Origin: Vibrio sp. S9_S30 | GTDB lineage: Bacteria > Pseudomonadota > Gammaproteobacteria > Enterobacterales > Vibrionaceae | Assembly (NCBI RefSeq): GCF_014694455.1 | Contig: NZ_JAAUWT010000002.1 | Coordinates: 248,001-312,000 of the forward strand | Length of the DNA stretch: 64,000 nt | Direction of reading: 5' to 3' | Shown here: positions 21,585 to 28,977 of the stretch, in pieces | How the letters are laid out: each line of letters begins with the position of its first letter | Numbering within the stretch: the first letter of the stretch is position 1 | Notes under the pieces: model-generated | Seen by the model: only the letters and a program-made list of their open reading frames with translations | Databases searched by the model: none | What the model was told of the DNA's origin: nothing | Program-made: the position numbers and the translations under genes

Positions 21585-22460
21585 ATGAGAAAGTGGTTAC
21601 TCAGTGTGGTCGTGGGATGCTTTTGCCTCGTGGGCATCTATGTTGTTTTGTTCACTATACCGGAAAAACCAGTACTGATTTCTCTTGATGCGACAAACCA
21701 ACGTACCGACTCATCTTGCTCTACCAATATGGCGGCGGCATCGCTTGATTCCGATGAGAGAATTCGTCTACTGGTGTGGAACATATACAAACAGGGTCGA
21801 GAAGGCTGGTCTGAGGCGCTCAATAACTTCTCAGCCAATACGGACTTAGTACTATTGCAAGAAGCTAACCTGAACACAGGGCTTCTTAAGTGGTTGTCGA
21901 AGTATCGTTGGGCAAGTAGCCACGTGAGTGCATTTAAGTATTTCGATAGCAGTGCTGGTGTGATGACCCTGACCCCTGATTTTCCCTTAAAAGCGTGTGC
22001 TTATACTCAAATGGAGCCTTGGCTAAGATTGCCGAAATCAGCTTTGTACTCTACTTATCCTTTGTCTAACGGTCAAACACTTGCGGTCGTGAATATTCAT
22101 GCGGTTAATTTCACAATAGGCACAACGGAGTTTGAAGCGCAGATCGACGCTTTAAAAGCGGTGGTGGAGTCGCATGCAGGCCCCATGATCATTGCTGGCG
22201 ATTTCAACACTTGGAGCGAAGAACGTACACTGAAATTGAACGAAAGAATGACCGCGTTGGAAATGGTTGAAGCGAAGTTTTCACCAGATAGTCGGTTTGA
22301 GTTCATTACAGGTTGGCCGTTAGATCATGTGTATTATCGAGGATTGGTACTCGAAACAGCAGAGACGCCTATTTCAGACGCCTCAGATCACAACCCAATG
22401 CAGGTTACGTTTAGGTTAATTAAAGGCAGCAATGCCGATGAGCATGGTAAAGAACAATAG
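21585..22460 (+). CDS. Endonuclease/exonuclease/phosphatase-fold protein, YafD-like
   Basis: This 291-residue protein has an N-terminal membrane anchor or signal (about 4-24) and an EEP domain. Visible EEP motifs are LVWNIYK, LLQEANL (metal-binding Glu), IAGDFNTWS (catalytic Asp and Asn) and SDASDHNPM (terminal Asp-His pair). This is the exonuclease III/DNase I/sphingomyelinase fold; the substrate is unknown. It stands near mltD, gloB, yafS, rnhA and dnaQ as E. coli yafD does. Its last 45 bases overlap the 3' end of the convergent Yip1-like gene. Confidence 0.88.
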   Translation: MRKWLLSVVVGCFCLVGIYVVLFTIPEKPVLISLDATNQRTDSSCSTNMAAASLDSDERIRLLVWNIYKQGREGWSEALNNFSANTDLVLLQEANLNTGLLKWLSKYRWASSHVSAFKYFDSSAGVMTLTPDFPLKACAYTQMEPWLRLPKSALYSTYPLSNGQTLAVVNIHAVNFTIGTTEFEAQIDALKAVVESHAGPMIIAGDFNTWSEERTLKLNERMTALEMVEAKFSPDSRFEFITGWPLDHVYYRGLVLETAETPISDASDHNPMQVTFRLIKGSNADEHGKEQ

Positions 22461-23099
22461 CCATGGAAGAATGGCTATAACAAGTGCCTGTCCTCTATCG
22501 AACTCGGTCCAAGCGCCTAGAGCGGCATACCCGAGCACAATGTACCAAGGCAGCAATAACGGAAAGGTGCTGGTAAAGAAATACCAGTTATGATCAGGCG
22601 ACAACTTGATCAAACCATTTAAACTGTTAAGGTCTGCGGCGTAACTCACTATGTGTCCGTGATTGACTAAAAGGCTGACGTAGCTTGCGAGATCCCCTAA
22701 AACTGCAGGGAAAAGCATCACACAGCTTGCGGCAACCCACTTCCAATACCCCATTTTGTACTGGCTCTGATTTGTTGCCAAGGTAAACCAAAAACCTAAC
22801 AGCAAGACTGCAAATACTCGGCCAGTGATGTCTAATAACACCTCACCCGCTAAAAGTGTATTACTGTTTAGTAAGACGTGCTGATCCTGCGGGATGGTCA
22901 TGGTGGCGATGAGCTCTGACTTCAACCATTCAAAGTCGACGATATCAAAGTAAGCTCCCCAAAACAGGAAGGGCGTAATCAGCAGAACGATGAAAGGTTG
23001 CCATCCCCAGATCCCTTTTTGGTAAAGAGCAGCAAAGCACTGCGTTGGTGAACGGAAAATATCGACCAACATAACCAATGAATTTTTAGAGGGTGTCAT
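22416..23099 (-). CDS. Yip1-domain inner membrane protein
   Basis: This 227-residue protein has about five membrane segments. Its N-terminal LVDIFRSPTQCFAALYQK resembles the start of bacterial YIP1-family proteins, where an amphipathic segment with a conserved P precedes the helices. Function is unknown. The start overlaps the mltD stop by 4 nt (ATGA), so it is translated with mltD. Its 3' end is antisense to the YafD-like gene. Confidence 0.75.
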   Translation of the reverse strand: MTPSKNSLVMLVDIFRSPTQCFAALYQKGIWGWQPFIVLLITPFLFWGAYFDIVDFEWLKSELIATMTIPQDQHVLLNSNTLLAGEVLLDITGRVFAVLLLGFWFTLATNQSQYKMGYWKWVAASCVMLFPAVLGDLASYVSLLVNHGHIVSYAADLNSLNGLIKLSPDHNWYFFTSTFPLLLPWYIVLGYAALGAWTEFDRGQALVIAILPWLLFFTMLIGIAAFN

Positions 23100-24670
23100 A
23101 CACTTACCTTCGTTACGTCAACATACAACTTTAACTTTTGACCCGGTTGCAAGTATTTGGATTTATTTAAATCATTCCATTTCATGATATCGCCCATCTT
23201 TACTTTGAACTTAGAAGCAATACCACTGATGGTGTCACCAGAGCGTACCTTATAGAAAACTGGGCGGATGATTGCGCCGTCATTGGCGTTTTTCCAAACC
23301 ACCAGATTTTGACCAATACGTAACGTATCACGCGGTCCCATACCATTCCATTTTGCGAGGGATTGATGGGAAACTTTGTGCTTTTTGGCTATCGACCAGA
23401 GATTATCGCCTGACACGACTGTATGGGTGAATTTGTATTTTCCACGAGCTTTAGATTGCGTTTTTGCTAATCGGTTGTCAGCACTAAGTGTGTAAATGGT
23501 GTCGTCTTTTGTCGACGTAGGAATCATCAGGTTTTGACCAACCCAAATGCTGCTACTTGAGAGCTCGTTCGCCGTTTGAATCACTTTTGTCGTCGTACTG
23601 TACTTTTTGGCAAGCACGCTTAACGTGTCACCTGCCTTCACTTGGTGGCGAACCAACTTCATACCTTGACCGCGATTTTGCGCTATTTGTTGGTTGAACT
23701 GCCCCACTTTTTCTATAGGAATCAATAAATGGTATGGTCCTGATGGAGCCGTAGCCCACTGATTGTAAGCTGGGTTATAGCTTTGAAGCTCTTCGACCGT
23801 CAATCCAGCGTATTTGGCTGCAATAGCAAGATCCAACTGTTCTTTAGGGTCTACCTGAGCCAAGACTGGCTGATTAGCAATAGCTGGAATATTGATACCG
23901 TATTTTTCTTGGTTCGCGACGATGTCTGCTAGGGCGAGCAGTTTAGGGACGTAACTACTGGTTTCCTTAGGCAGAGATAACGAAAAGAAGTCGATAGGTT
24001 TGTTGGCTTTTTTGTTTTGCCGAATGGCTCTCGATACCCTGCCGCCGCCACTGTTGTATGCGGCAATGGCATGGTTCCAGTTACCTTCAAAGCGTCGATT
24101 CAAGTTTTCTAAGTAGTCTAACGCAGCATCGGTAGCAGCGATAACGTCACGTCTGCCATCGTACCAATAGTTTTGTTCTAGCCCGTACATTTTTCCTGTA
24201 TTAGGAACAAACTGCCATAGACCTGCTGCGCTGCCATGAGAGTAGGCGAATGGGTCGAATGAGCTTTCTACTACAGGTAAGAGAGCGAGCTCCAAAGGCA
24301 AGCCGCGTTCTTCGATTTTTTCTGTTATGAGGAATAAAAATGGCTCTGCTCTTTTGGCGACAGTTTGCAAATGCCTAGGGTGCTTCAGATACCATGTTCG
24401 GTAGTAGTCTATGGTCTTATGATCGGGTATTGGCATTTTAAGCTGCATGGCGATTCTTTGCCAAACATCCAGCTGATTTTGAGGAGTGACTGCCGGAGTT
24501 TCTTGTACTGTGATGGTGCTTGATGGTTTGTTTACCGACGGTGTAGAGGTAGAGGTAACCTTCGCCTTTTTTGGGTTACTTTCCGATGGCGTTTGATTGG
24601 GTGTTTCAGACGACGTTAGCTGACAGCCCGTCAAAAATAACGCCAACACCCAACTGTACTGTACTCTCAT
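23096..24670 (-). CDS. mltD: Membrane-bound lytic murein transglycosylase D
   Basis: MltD cleaves peptidoglycan glycan strands, producing 1,6-anhydro-muropeptides. It is a lipoprotein: MRVQYSWVLALFLTGC has a lipobox with Cys16. A Pro/Ser/Thr-rich linker leads to the SLT domain, with catalytic Glu135 in LLPVVESSFDP, then GLWQFVPNTG and AIAAYNSGGGRV. Three LysM peptidoglycan-binding repeats follow near residues 343-387, 413-457 and 471-515 (HQVKAGDTL, HTVVSGDNL, YKVRSGDTI). At 524 residues it is slightly longer than E. coli MltD (452), which has two LysM repeats. gloB lies upstream in the same direction. Confidence 0.95.
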   Translation of the reverse strand: MRVQYSWVLALFLTGCQLTSSETPNQTPSESNPKKAKVTSTSTPSVNKPSSTITVQETPAVTPQNQLDVWQRIAMQLKMPIPDHKTIDYYRTWYLKHPRHLQTVAKRAEPFLFLITEKIEERGLPLELALLPVVESSFDPFAYSHGSAAGLWQFVPNTGKMYGLEQNYWYDGRRDVIAATDAALDYLENLNRRFEGNWNHAIAAYNSGGGRVSRAIRQNKKANKPIDFFSLSLPKETSSYVPKLLALADIVANQEKYGINIPAIANQPVLAQVDPKEQLDLAIAAKYAGLTVEELQSYNPAYNQWATAPSGPYHLLIPIEKVGQFNQQIAQNRGQGMKLVRHQVKAGDTLSVLAKKYSTTTKVIQTANELSSSSIWVGQNLMIPTSTKDDTIYTLSADNRLAKTQSKARGKYKFTHTVVSGDNLWSIAKKHKVSHQSLAKWNGMGPRDTLRIGQNLVVWKNANDGAIIRPVFYKVRSGDTISGIASKFKVKMGDIMKWNDLNKSKYLQPGQKLKLYVDVTKVSV

Positions 24671-24741
24671 TGATGCAGCCTTTTTATTAATTGGCTGCTG
24701 ATAATACTTGCCTCTCTATCTAGGTGACAAGCATCAAATCG

Positions 24742-25500
24742 TTAAAATTCGTTCTTCCACTCACGAAGTGCCGAAAAAACTGCAAGCGGTGACGCATCTT
24801 GAGTGCGATGAGACACTGCCTTGATCACACTTTCTTCGTGATAGCGAAGAAACGGATTTGTACGCTTTTCTTGGCTTATTGTGGTAGGGACAGTTGGCAA
24901 GTTTTGCGCTCTTAGGCGATTGACTTCATCGCGATAGATATGGAGTTCAGGGCTATCAGGTTCGATGGCGAGTGCAAAAGAAACGTTGGCAGAAGTATAT
25001 TCATGGGCACAGTACACTTCGGTTTCTTGAGCCAGATCAGACAGTTTATTAAGTGATTCAAACATTTGAGCAAAGGTGCCTTCAAAGACTCGACCACATC
25101 CCGCCGCGAACAAAACGTCACCACAGAACAATTTACCATCGCCGACGTAGCCAATATGCCCTAAAGTGTGACCAGGTAAGCTTAAAACGAGAAACGCTTC
25201 CCCAAATAGATCGATTTGATCCCCCTCTTCAACTGGTGTTGTTAGGGTAGGGATGGGTTCATGTGCGGGTCCGACGACCTTGCAGTTTGGAAACGCTCTT
25301 ATGAGGTCTGACACTCCCCCAATGTGATCGCCGTGGTGGTGCGTAATGAGAATCGCTTCTAGTTCAAGCCCATGAGCATGTAAATGCTCCAATACGGGAG
25401 ATGCATCACCTGGGTCGACAACCGCACAACGCTGATCGTTATTTTGGATGAGCCAGATGTAATTGTCGCTAAATGCAGGTATGCTTTTGATGGTTAACAT
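24742..25500 (-). CDS. gloB: Hydroxyacylglutathione hydrolase (glyoxalase II)
   Basis: Glyoxalase II hydrolyses S-D-lactoylglutathione to D-lactate and glutathione, completing methylglyoxal detoxification. The binuclear metal motif [10 protein letters not shown] contains His54, His56, Asp58 and His59. [18 protein letters not shown] and YCAHEYT supply the other ligands. The C-terminal KRTNPFLR is the glutathione-binding part of the family. Its 252 residues match E. coli GloB (251). It is divergent from the methyltransferase gene with a 39-nt gap, so the promoters overlap. Confidence 0.96.
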   Translation of the reverse strand: MLTIKSIPAFSDNYIWLIQNNDQRCAVVDPGDASPVLEHLHAHGLELEAILITHHHGDHIGGVSDLIRAFPNCKVVGPAHEPIPTLTTPVEEGDQIDLFGEAFLVLSLPGHTLGHIGYVGDGKLFCGDVLFAAGCGRVFEGTFAQMFESLNKLSDLAQETEVYCAHEYTSANVSFALAIEPDSPELHIYRDEVNRLRAQNLPTVPTTISQEKRTNPFLRYHEESVIKAVSHRTQDASPLAVFSALREWKNEF

Positions 25501-25539
25501 ATTTGGAACTCCAGTCCCCAGATATTTATACGGATTATT

Positions 25540-26283
25540 ATGAAGCCAGCTCGCACATCACGCAAATTAGAACAGCCACATTCTTGGGAACAGCTCAAAA
25601 ATGGTCAGTGGGTGTCAGAAACGATCCAAATGAGGTTAGATGAATGGTGTCCAAAGCTGTTTGGTTACCATATGTTGAAGCTCGGTGGGCTAAGCTGTGA
25701 GTTAAGTAGCTCTAACTGCAACATACAACACCAAGTTTTACTGGATATTGAAAACCCGCTTCATAACGTTATCGCTGATGCGTATGACTTGCCTTTTATC
25801 GAGAAGAGTTTTGACGCGGTATTAATGGCGCATCAACTGGATTACTGCAATGATCCTCACCGGCTGCTGCGTGAAATAGACAGAGTCATGATTGATGACG
25901 GGTATCTGCTCTTAACAGGGTTTAATCCTATCAGTGCCACAGGGTTATCGAGTTTGATGCCGTGGAGAAAGAACAACCTGCCATGGAGCGGAAGAATGTT
26001 CACTCCAAATCGAATCCGAGACTGGCTAGGGCTATTGAACTATCAGGTAGTTCATTTGGACAGTTACGCACTATTGCCGTTTGAGCGTTATCAACCTTTA
26101 TGGACTTGGACAGAGAACGCCTTGGGCAATTTGGTGAACCCATTTGGGAGCCTGTATTTTATTGTCGCTCGAAAACGCACTTACCCACTTAAACCCATCA
26201 GACCTCATTGGCGATTCAAGCGTAATTTATCGCCAATAGGAGTAAATTATGGCGTGTCTTCTCGGGAGACCAAGTCTTCTTGA
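25540..26283 (+). CDS. SAM-dependent methyltransferase, YafS-like
   Basis: This 247-residue class I methyltransferase-like protein has [20 protein letters not shown] and the downstream [14 protein letters not shown], which fit motifs II-IV of the Methyltransf_11 fold. The glycine-rich motif I is not obvious ([10 protein letters not shown] is the nearest). The location beside gloB, rnhA and dnaQ matches E. coli yafS. The substrate is unknown. The 3' end forms one arm of a long hairpin shared with the intergenic region before rnhA. Confidence 0.82.
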   Translation: MKPARTSRKLEQPHSWEQLKNGQWVSETIQMRLDEWCPKLFGYHMLKLGGLSCELSSSNCNIQHQVLLDIENPLHNVIADAYDLPFIEKSFDAVLMAHQLDYCNDPHRLLREIDRVMIDDGYLLLTGFNPISATGLSSLMPWRKNNLPWSGRMFTPNRIRDWLGLLNYQVVHLDSYALLPFERYQPLWTWTENALGNLVNPFGSLYFIVARKRTYPLKPIRPHWRFKRNLSPIGVNYGVSSRETKSS

Positions 26284-26322
26284 GCGATGAATTCACCTCA
26301 TGTTGAAGCTTGGTCTCTCGAG
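26261..26322. repeat. Inverted repeat at the methyltransferase/rnhA junction
   Basis: CTCGGGAGACCAAG (26261-26274) and CTTGGTCTCTCGAG (26309-26322) pair over 13 of 14 bases around a 34-nt loop. The first arm codes for the end of the methyltransferase. No T tract follows, so it may be an mRNA 3' stabiliser between the convergent genes. Confidence 0.6.
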
Positions 26323-26384
26323 GTCGGTTAAATCGATATAACCGGATTCTTGAGATAGGTTCTTGGGTATTAATTAGCCAAGGT

Positions 26385-26849
26385 TTAGCTAGGTTGGTAA
26401 CCCGTATCTTCTTCCGTTGGTGCTTCTGCGGCAGTGCGAGCCAATTCGTCGCATATTTCATTTTCTCTATGACCTGCGTGACCTTTCACCCAGCGCCAAT
26501 CGACATCATGACGAGCGGTTTCTTTATCGAGTTCTTGCCACAAATCGGCGTTTTTCACCGGTTTTTTGTCGGCCGTTTTCCAACCTCTCTTTTTCCAGTT
26601 GTGGATCCACTGTGTGATACCTTGTCTGACATATTGGCTGTCTGTCGTCAAAATAACGCGACAGGGTTCTTTTAGTGACTTCAATGCAACCACCGCTGCC
26701 ATCATTTCCATGCGGTTATTTGTGGTGAGGCGGTAGCCTTTAGAAAGATTTTTTTCCGTTTGTTTGTATCTGAGCACAATGCCGTAACCACCAGGACCTG
26801 GATTGCCTAAGCACGAGCCATCCGTGAAAACTTCAACTTGTTTCGCCAT
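26385..26849 (-). CDS. rnhA: Ribonuclease HI
   Basis: RNase HI degrades the RNA strand of RNA-DNA hybrids. The catalytic set is visible: Asp10 in [18 protein letters not shown], Glu in NNRMEMMAA, Asp in LTTDSQYV and Asp in NEICDELA. Its 154 residues match the E. coli enzyme (155). It is divergent from dnaQ with about 64 nt between start codons, as in E. coli, where the two promoters overlap. Confidence 0.97.
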   Translation of the reverse strand: MAKQVEVFTDGSCLGNPGPGGYGIVLRYKQTEKNLSKGYRLTTNNRMEMMAAVVALKSLKEPCRVILTTDSQYVRQGITQWIHNWKKRGWKTADKKPVKNADLWQELDKETARHDVDWRWVKGHAGHRENEICDELARTAAEAPTEEDTGYQPS

Positions 26850-26913
26850 GATTTGATACTATTAGTTATTATTGCGAAATGAATTTATTGAACATAGTCT
26901 GACATATATCCTT

Positions 26914-27654
26914 ATGAATACCAGCAACAATTCTGCGCACCAGAGAATCGTGGTGCTCGATACCGAAACAACCGGTATGAACCGAGAAACCGGACCTCAT
27001 TACATGGGGCATCGCATCATTGAAATCGGTGCGGTAGAGATCATGAATCGTAAGCTCACTGGTCGACATTTTCATGTTTACTTGAAACCAGACATGTTAA
27101 TCCAGCCGGATGCTATATTGGTTCATGGTATTACGGATGAGTTTTTGGTTGATAAACCGGAATATCGAGACGTCCATAAAGAATTTCTAGAATTTATTAA
27201 TGGCGCCGAGCTGGTGGCCCATAATGCCCCCTTCGATGTTGGCTTCATGGATCATGAATTCAAGATGCTCGACCCATCTATCGGAAAAACGGAACAATAC
27301 TGTAAAGTCACCGATACCCTTGCCATGGCGAAGAAGATCTTCCCGGGTAAACGGAATAACCTTGATGTGCTCTGTGAGCGATACGGTATCGATAACTCTC
27401 ATCGTACGCTCCACGGCGCATTACTTGATGCCGAAATCCTAGCAGATGTCTATCTGTTAATGACTGGTGGTCAAACGACGCTTAAGTTTAATAGTGGAGA
27501 CCAGAACAGCGATGGCACTGGTGAAGCGATTAAGCGTGTGGCAACGGGCAGAAAGTCACTTAAAGTTATTCGCGCATCAGCCGATGAAGTAGAAGCGCAC
27601 GGTGCGCGTCTTGATATTGTAGAAAAAACTGGCGCTTGCCTCTGGCGTCAATAG
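26914..27654 (+). CDS. dnaQ: DNA polymerase III epsilon subunit (3'-5' proofreading)
   Basis: Epsilon proofreads for the alpha subunit encoded by dnaE 10 kb upstream. The DEDDh exonuclease motifs are present: ExoI VLDTETTG (Asp16, Glu18), ExoII in AHNAPFDVGFMD and ExoIII in HRTLHGALLDAEIL. A Gln/Gly/Ser-rich linker and a C-terminal alpha-binding tail complete 246 residues. The ATG at 26914 (MNTSNNSAHQRIVV) fits the family length; an in-frame ATG at 26872 would overlap the rnhA promoter region. Confidence 0.96.
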   Translation: MNTSNNSAHQRIVVLDTETTGMNRETGPHYMGHRIIEIGAVEIMNRKLTGRHFHVYLKPDMLIQPDAILVHGITDEFLVDKPEYRDVHKEFLEFINGAELVAHNAPFDVGFMDHEFKMLDPSIGKTEQYCKVTDTLAMAKKIFPGKRNNLDVLCERYGIDNSHRTLHGALLDAEILADVYLLMTGGQTTLKFNSGDQNSDGTGEAIKRVATGRKSLKVIRASADEVEAHGARLDIVEKTGACLWRQ

Positions 27655-27662
27655 GAGAGTGT

Positions 27663-28916
27663 ATGTGGCGGATTTTGGTTCCCTTGTTGTTGGTGTTTAC
27701 AGCTGGTGTAAGCAGCGAAGAATCAGAATCTTCAATTCGACTCTTAGATAACCGTTTTAGGGTCGATCCGTCTATTTCGCAAGTCTCTTTTATCGTTTAT
27801 CGCAAGCTAAATAGCCAGTCAGTGGTGCTTGTAAGACCGGACGGTCAGAAGTACTACGCTTGGAACCATCCTGAAAATGTGCGTTGGTATGAAGAGTCAG
27901 GAATGGACATCATTTCAATTGATAACCCAATGCCCGGACCATGGCAAGCTGTCGGTCAAGTGCACCCTAGCAATAACATCAAAATTCTTTCAAATCTCAA
28001 GCTTGATGTGGATCGTTTCCCTCAGCGCCTTTACATGGGCGAAAGCATAAAATTTACGGCTCAACTCAAATACAATAATAAGCCATTGGTACTAAGGGAT
28101 TTTTTGGACAGGGTAAACCTTAAAGTGACCTTTACCAAGTATGTTGCCAATGAAGAATCACTCAGCTCGGACGCCCGACCTACCCCTCAAGTGATGGGGG
28201 AGTTCGAGGATGATGGGCAAAGGCTGGATGAATATCCCGGGGATGGTGTTTTTACAGTAGAGCTGCCTATTCAGATTGAGCCAGGAAAATATCGAGCGCG
28301 TATTACGTCTGGGAATGGCATCTTCCTTCGCTCTATTGAACAGACTATTTTGGTGTACCCGACCCCATTGTCCGCTGAATTTGTGCAAGCGCGAAGCGAA
28401 TCAATGAGCCATTCCATTACGATAAAGGGAGAAGAGGGGACCATTAAACCAGGCTCTATTGCTGTTAGCATTAATCAAACCACGCCAGAAGGCAAAGAAA
28501 TGATTACGCAAGGTCAAGCGGAAGAGGATGGCTTGAAAGTGTACTTTGGCTTACCTAATGCAGCGATGCCAGGTAAACATACTTGGTCAGGCATGGCTTA
28601 TACGACAGAAGCCGCCACCGGTAGAGAGTTAACTTTCTACTTTGCGGAACAGTCTTTCAGTGTGGTCGAAAAAGTGGATGTAGAAGCGTCTGTGCAAGCA
28701 TTTAAGCAAGCTCAAGAAGAGAAGCGTATGTTAGAAGAACAAGCCATTCGTGCGCAAGAGAGAGAAGATGAGCGATTTAAAGGTATGATGATCATTATGA
28801 TTGGAAACCTCATTGCCATTATCTTAGGGATTGTTGTTTGGTTCGTCGTCCGAAAAATTAGGATGAAGAAAGAGCAAGTGCCAGAGATGCAGCTTTCCAT
28901 GCCACCTAAAGGTTAG
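27663..28916 (+). CDS. TIGR03503 family membrane protein
   Basis: This 417-residue protein has a signal peptide (LVPLLLVFTAGVSS), a large periplasmic region (about 25-340) and a Gln/Glu-rich coiled stretch (QAQEEKRMLEEQAIRAQERE). A C-terminal transmembrane helix (IIMIGNLIAIILGIVVWFVV) and a short basic cytoplasmic tail follow. Length and layout fit TIGR03503, a family of unknown function in Vibrio and Shewanella relatives, assigned here from memory. The ATG at 27663 follows AGGAGAG and lies 8 nt past the dnaQ stop, suggesting co-transcription with dnaQ. Confidence 0.8.
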   Translation: MWRILVPLLLVFTAGVSSEESESSIRLLDNRFRVDPSISQVSFIVYRKLNSQSVVLVRPDGQKYYAWNHPENVRWYEESGMDIISIDNPMPGPWQAVGQVHPSNNIKILSNLKLDVDRFPQRLYMGESIKFTAQLKYNNKPLVLRDFLDRVNLKVTFTKYVANEESLSSDARPTPQVMGEFEDDGQRLDEYPGDGVFTVELPIQIEPGKYRARITSGNGIFLRSIEQTILVYPTPLSAEFVQARSESMSHSITIKGEEGTIKPGSIAVSINQTTPEGKEMITQGQAEEDGLKVYFGLPNAAMPGKHTWSGMAYTTEAATGRELTFYFAEQSFSVVEKVDVEASVQAFKQAQEEKRMLEEQAIRAQEREDERFKGMMIIMIGNLIAIILGIVVWFVVRKIRMKKEQVPEMQLSMPPKG

Positions 28917-28931
28917 TGAGAGATTAGAATA

Positions 28932-28960
28932 AAAAAAACGGGCTCGATTGAGCCCGTTTC
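28932..28960. terminator. Bidirectional terminator
   Basis: A perfect 10-bp stem AAACGGGCTC / GAGCCCGTTT with a GATT loop is flanked by A's on the left and T's on the right. It serves two convergent genes. Confidence 0.85.
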
Positions 28961-28977
28961 TCATTGAACTGTTTTAT

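Noticed and set aside
26310..26675. 121-codon plus-strand ORF over rnhA
   Set aside because: It is antisense to RNase HI, whose catalytic residues are intact.
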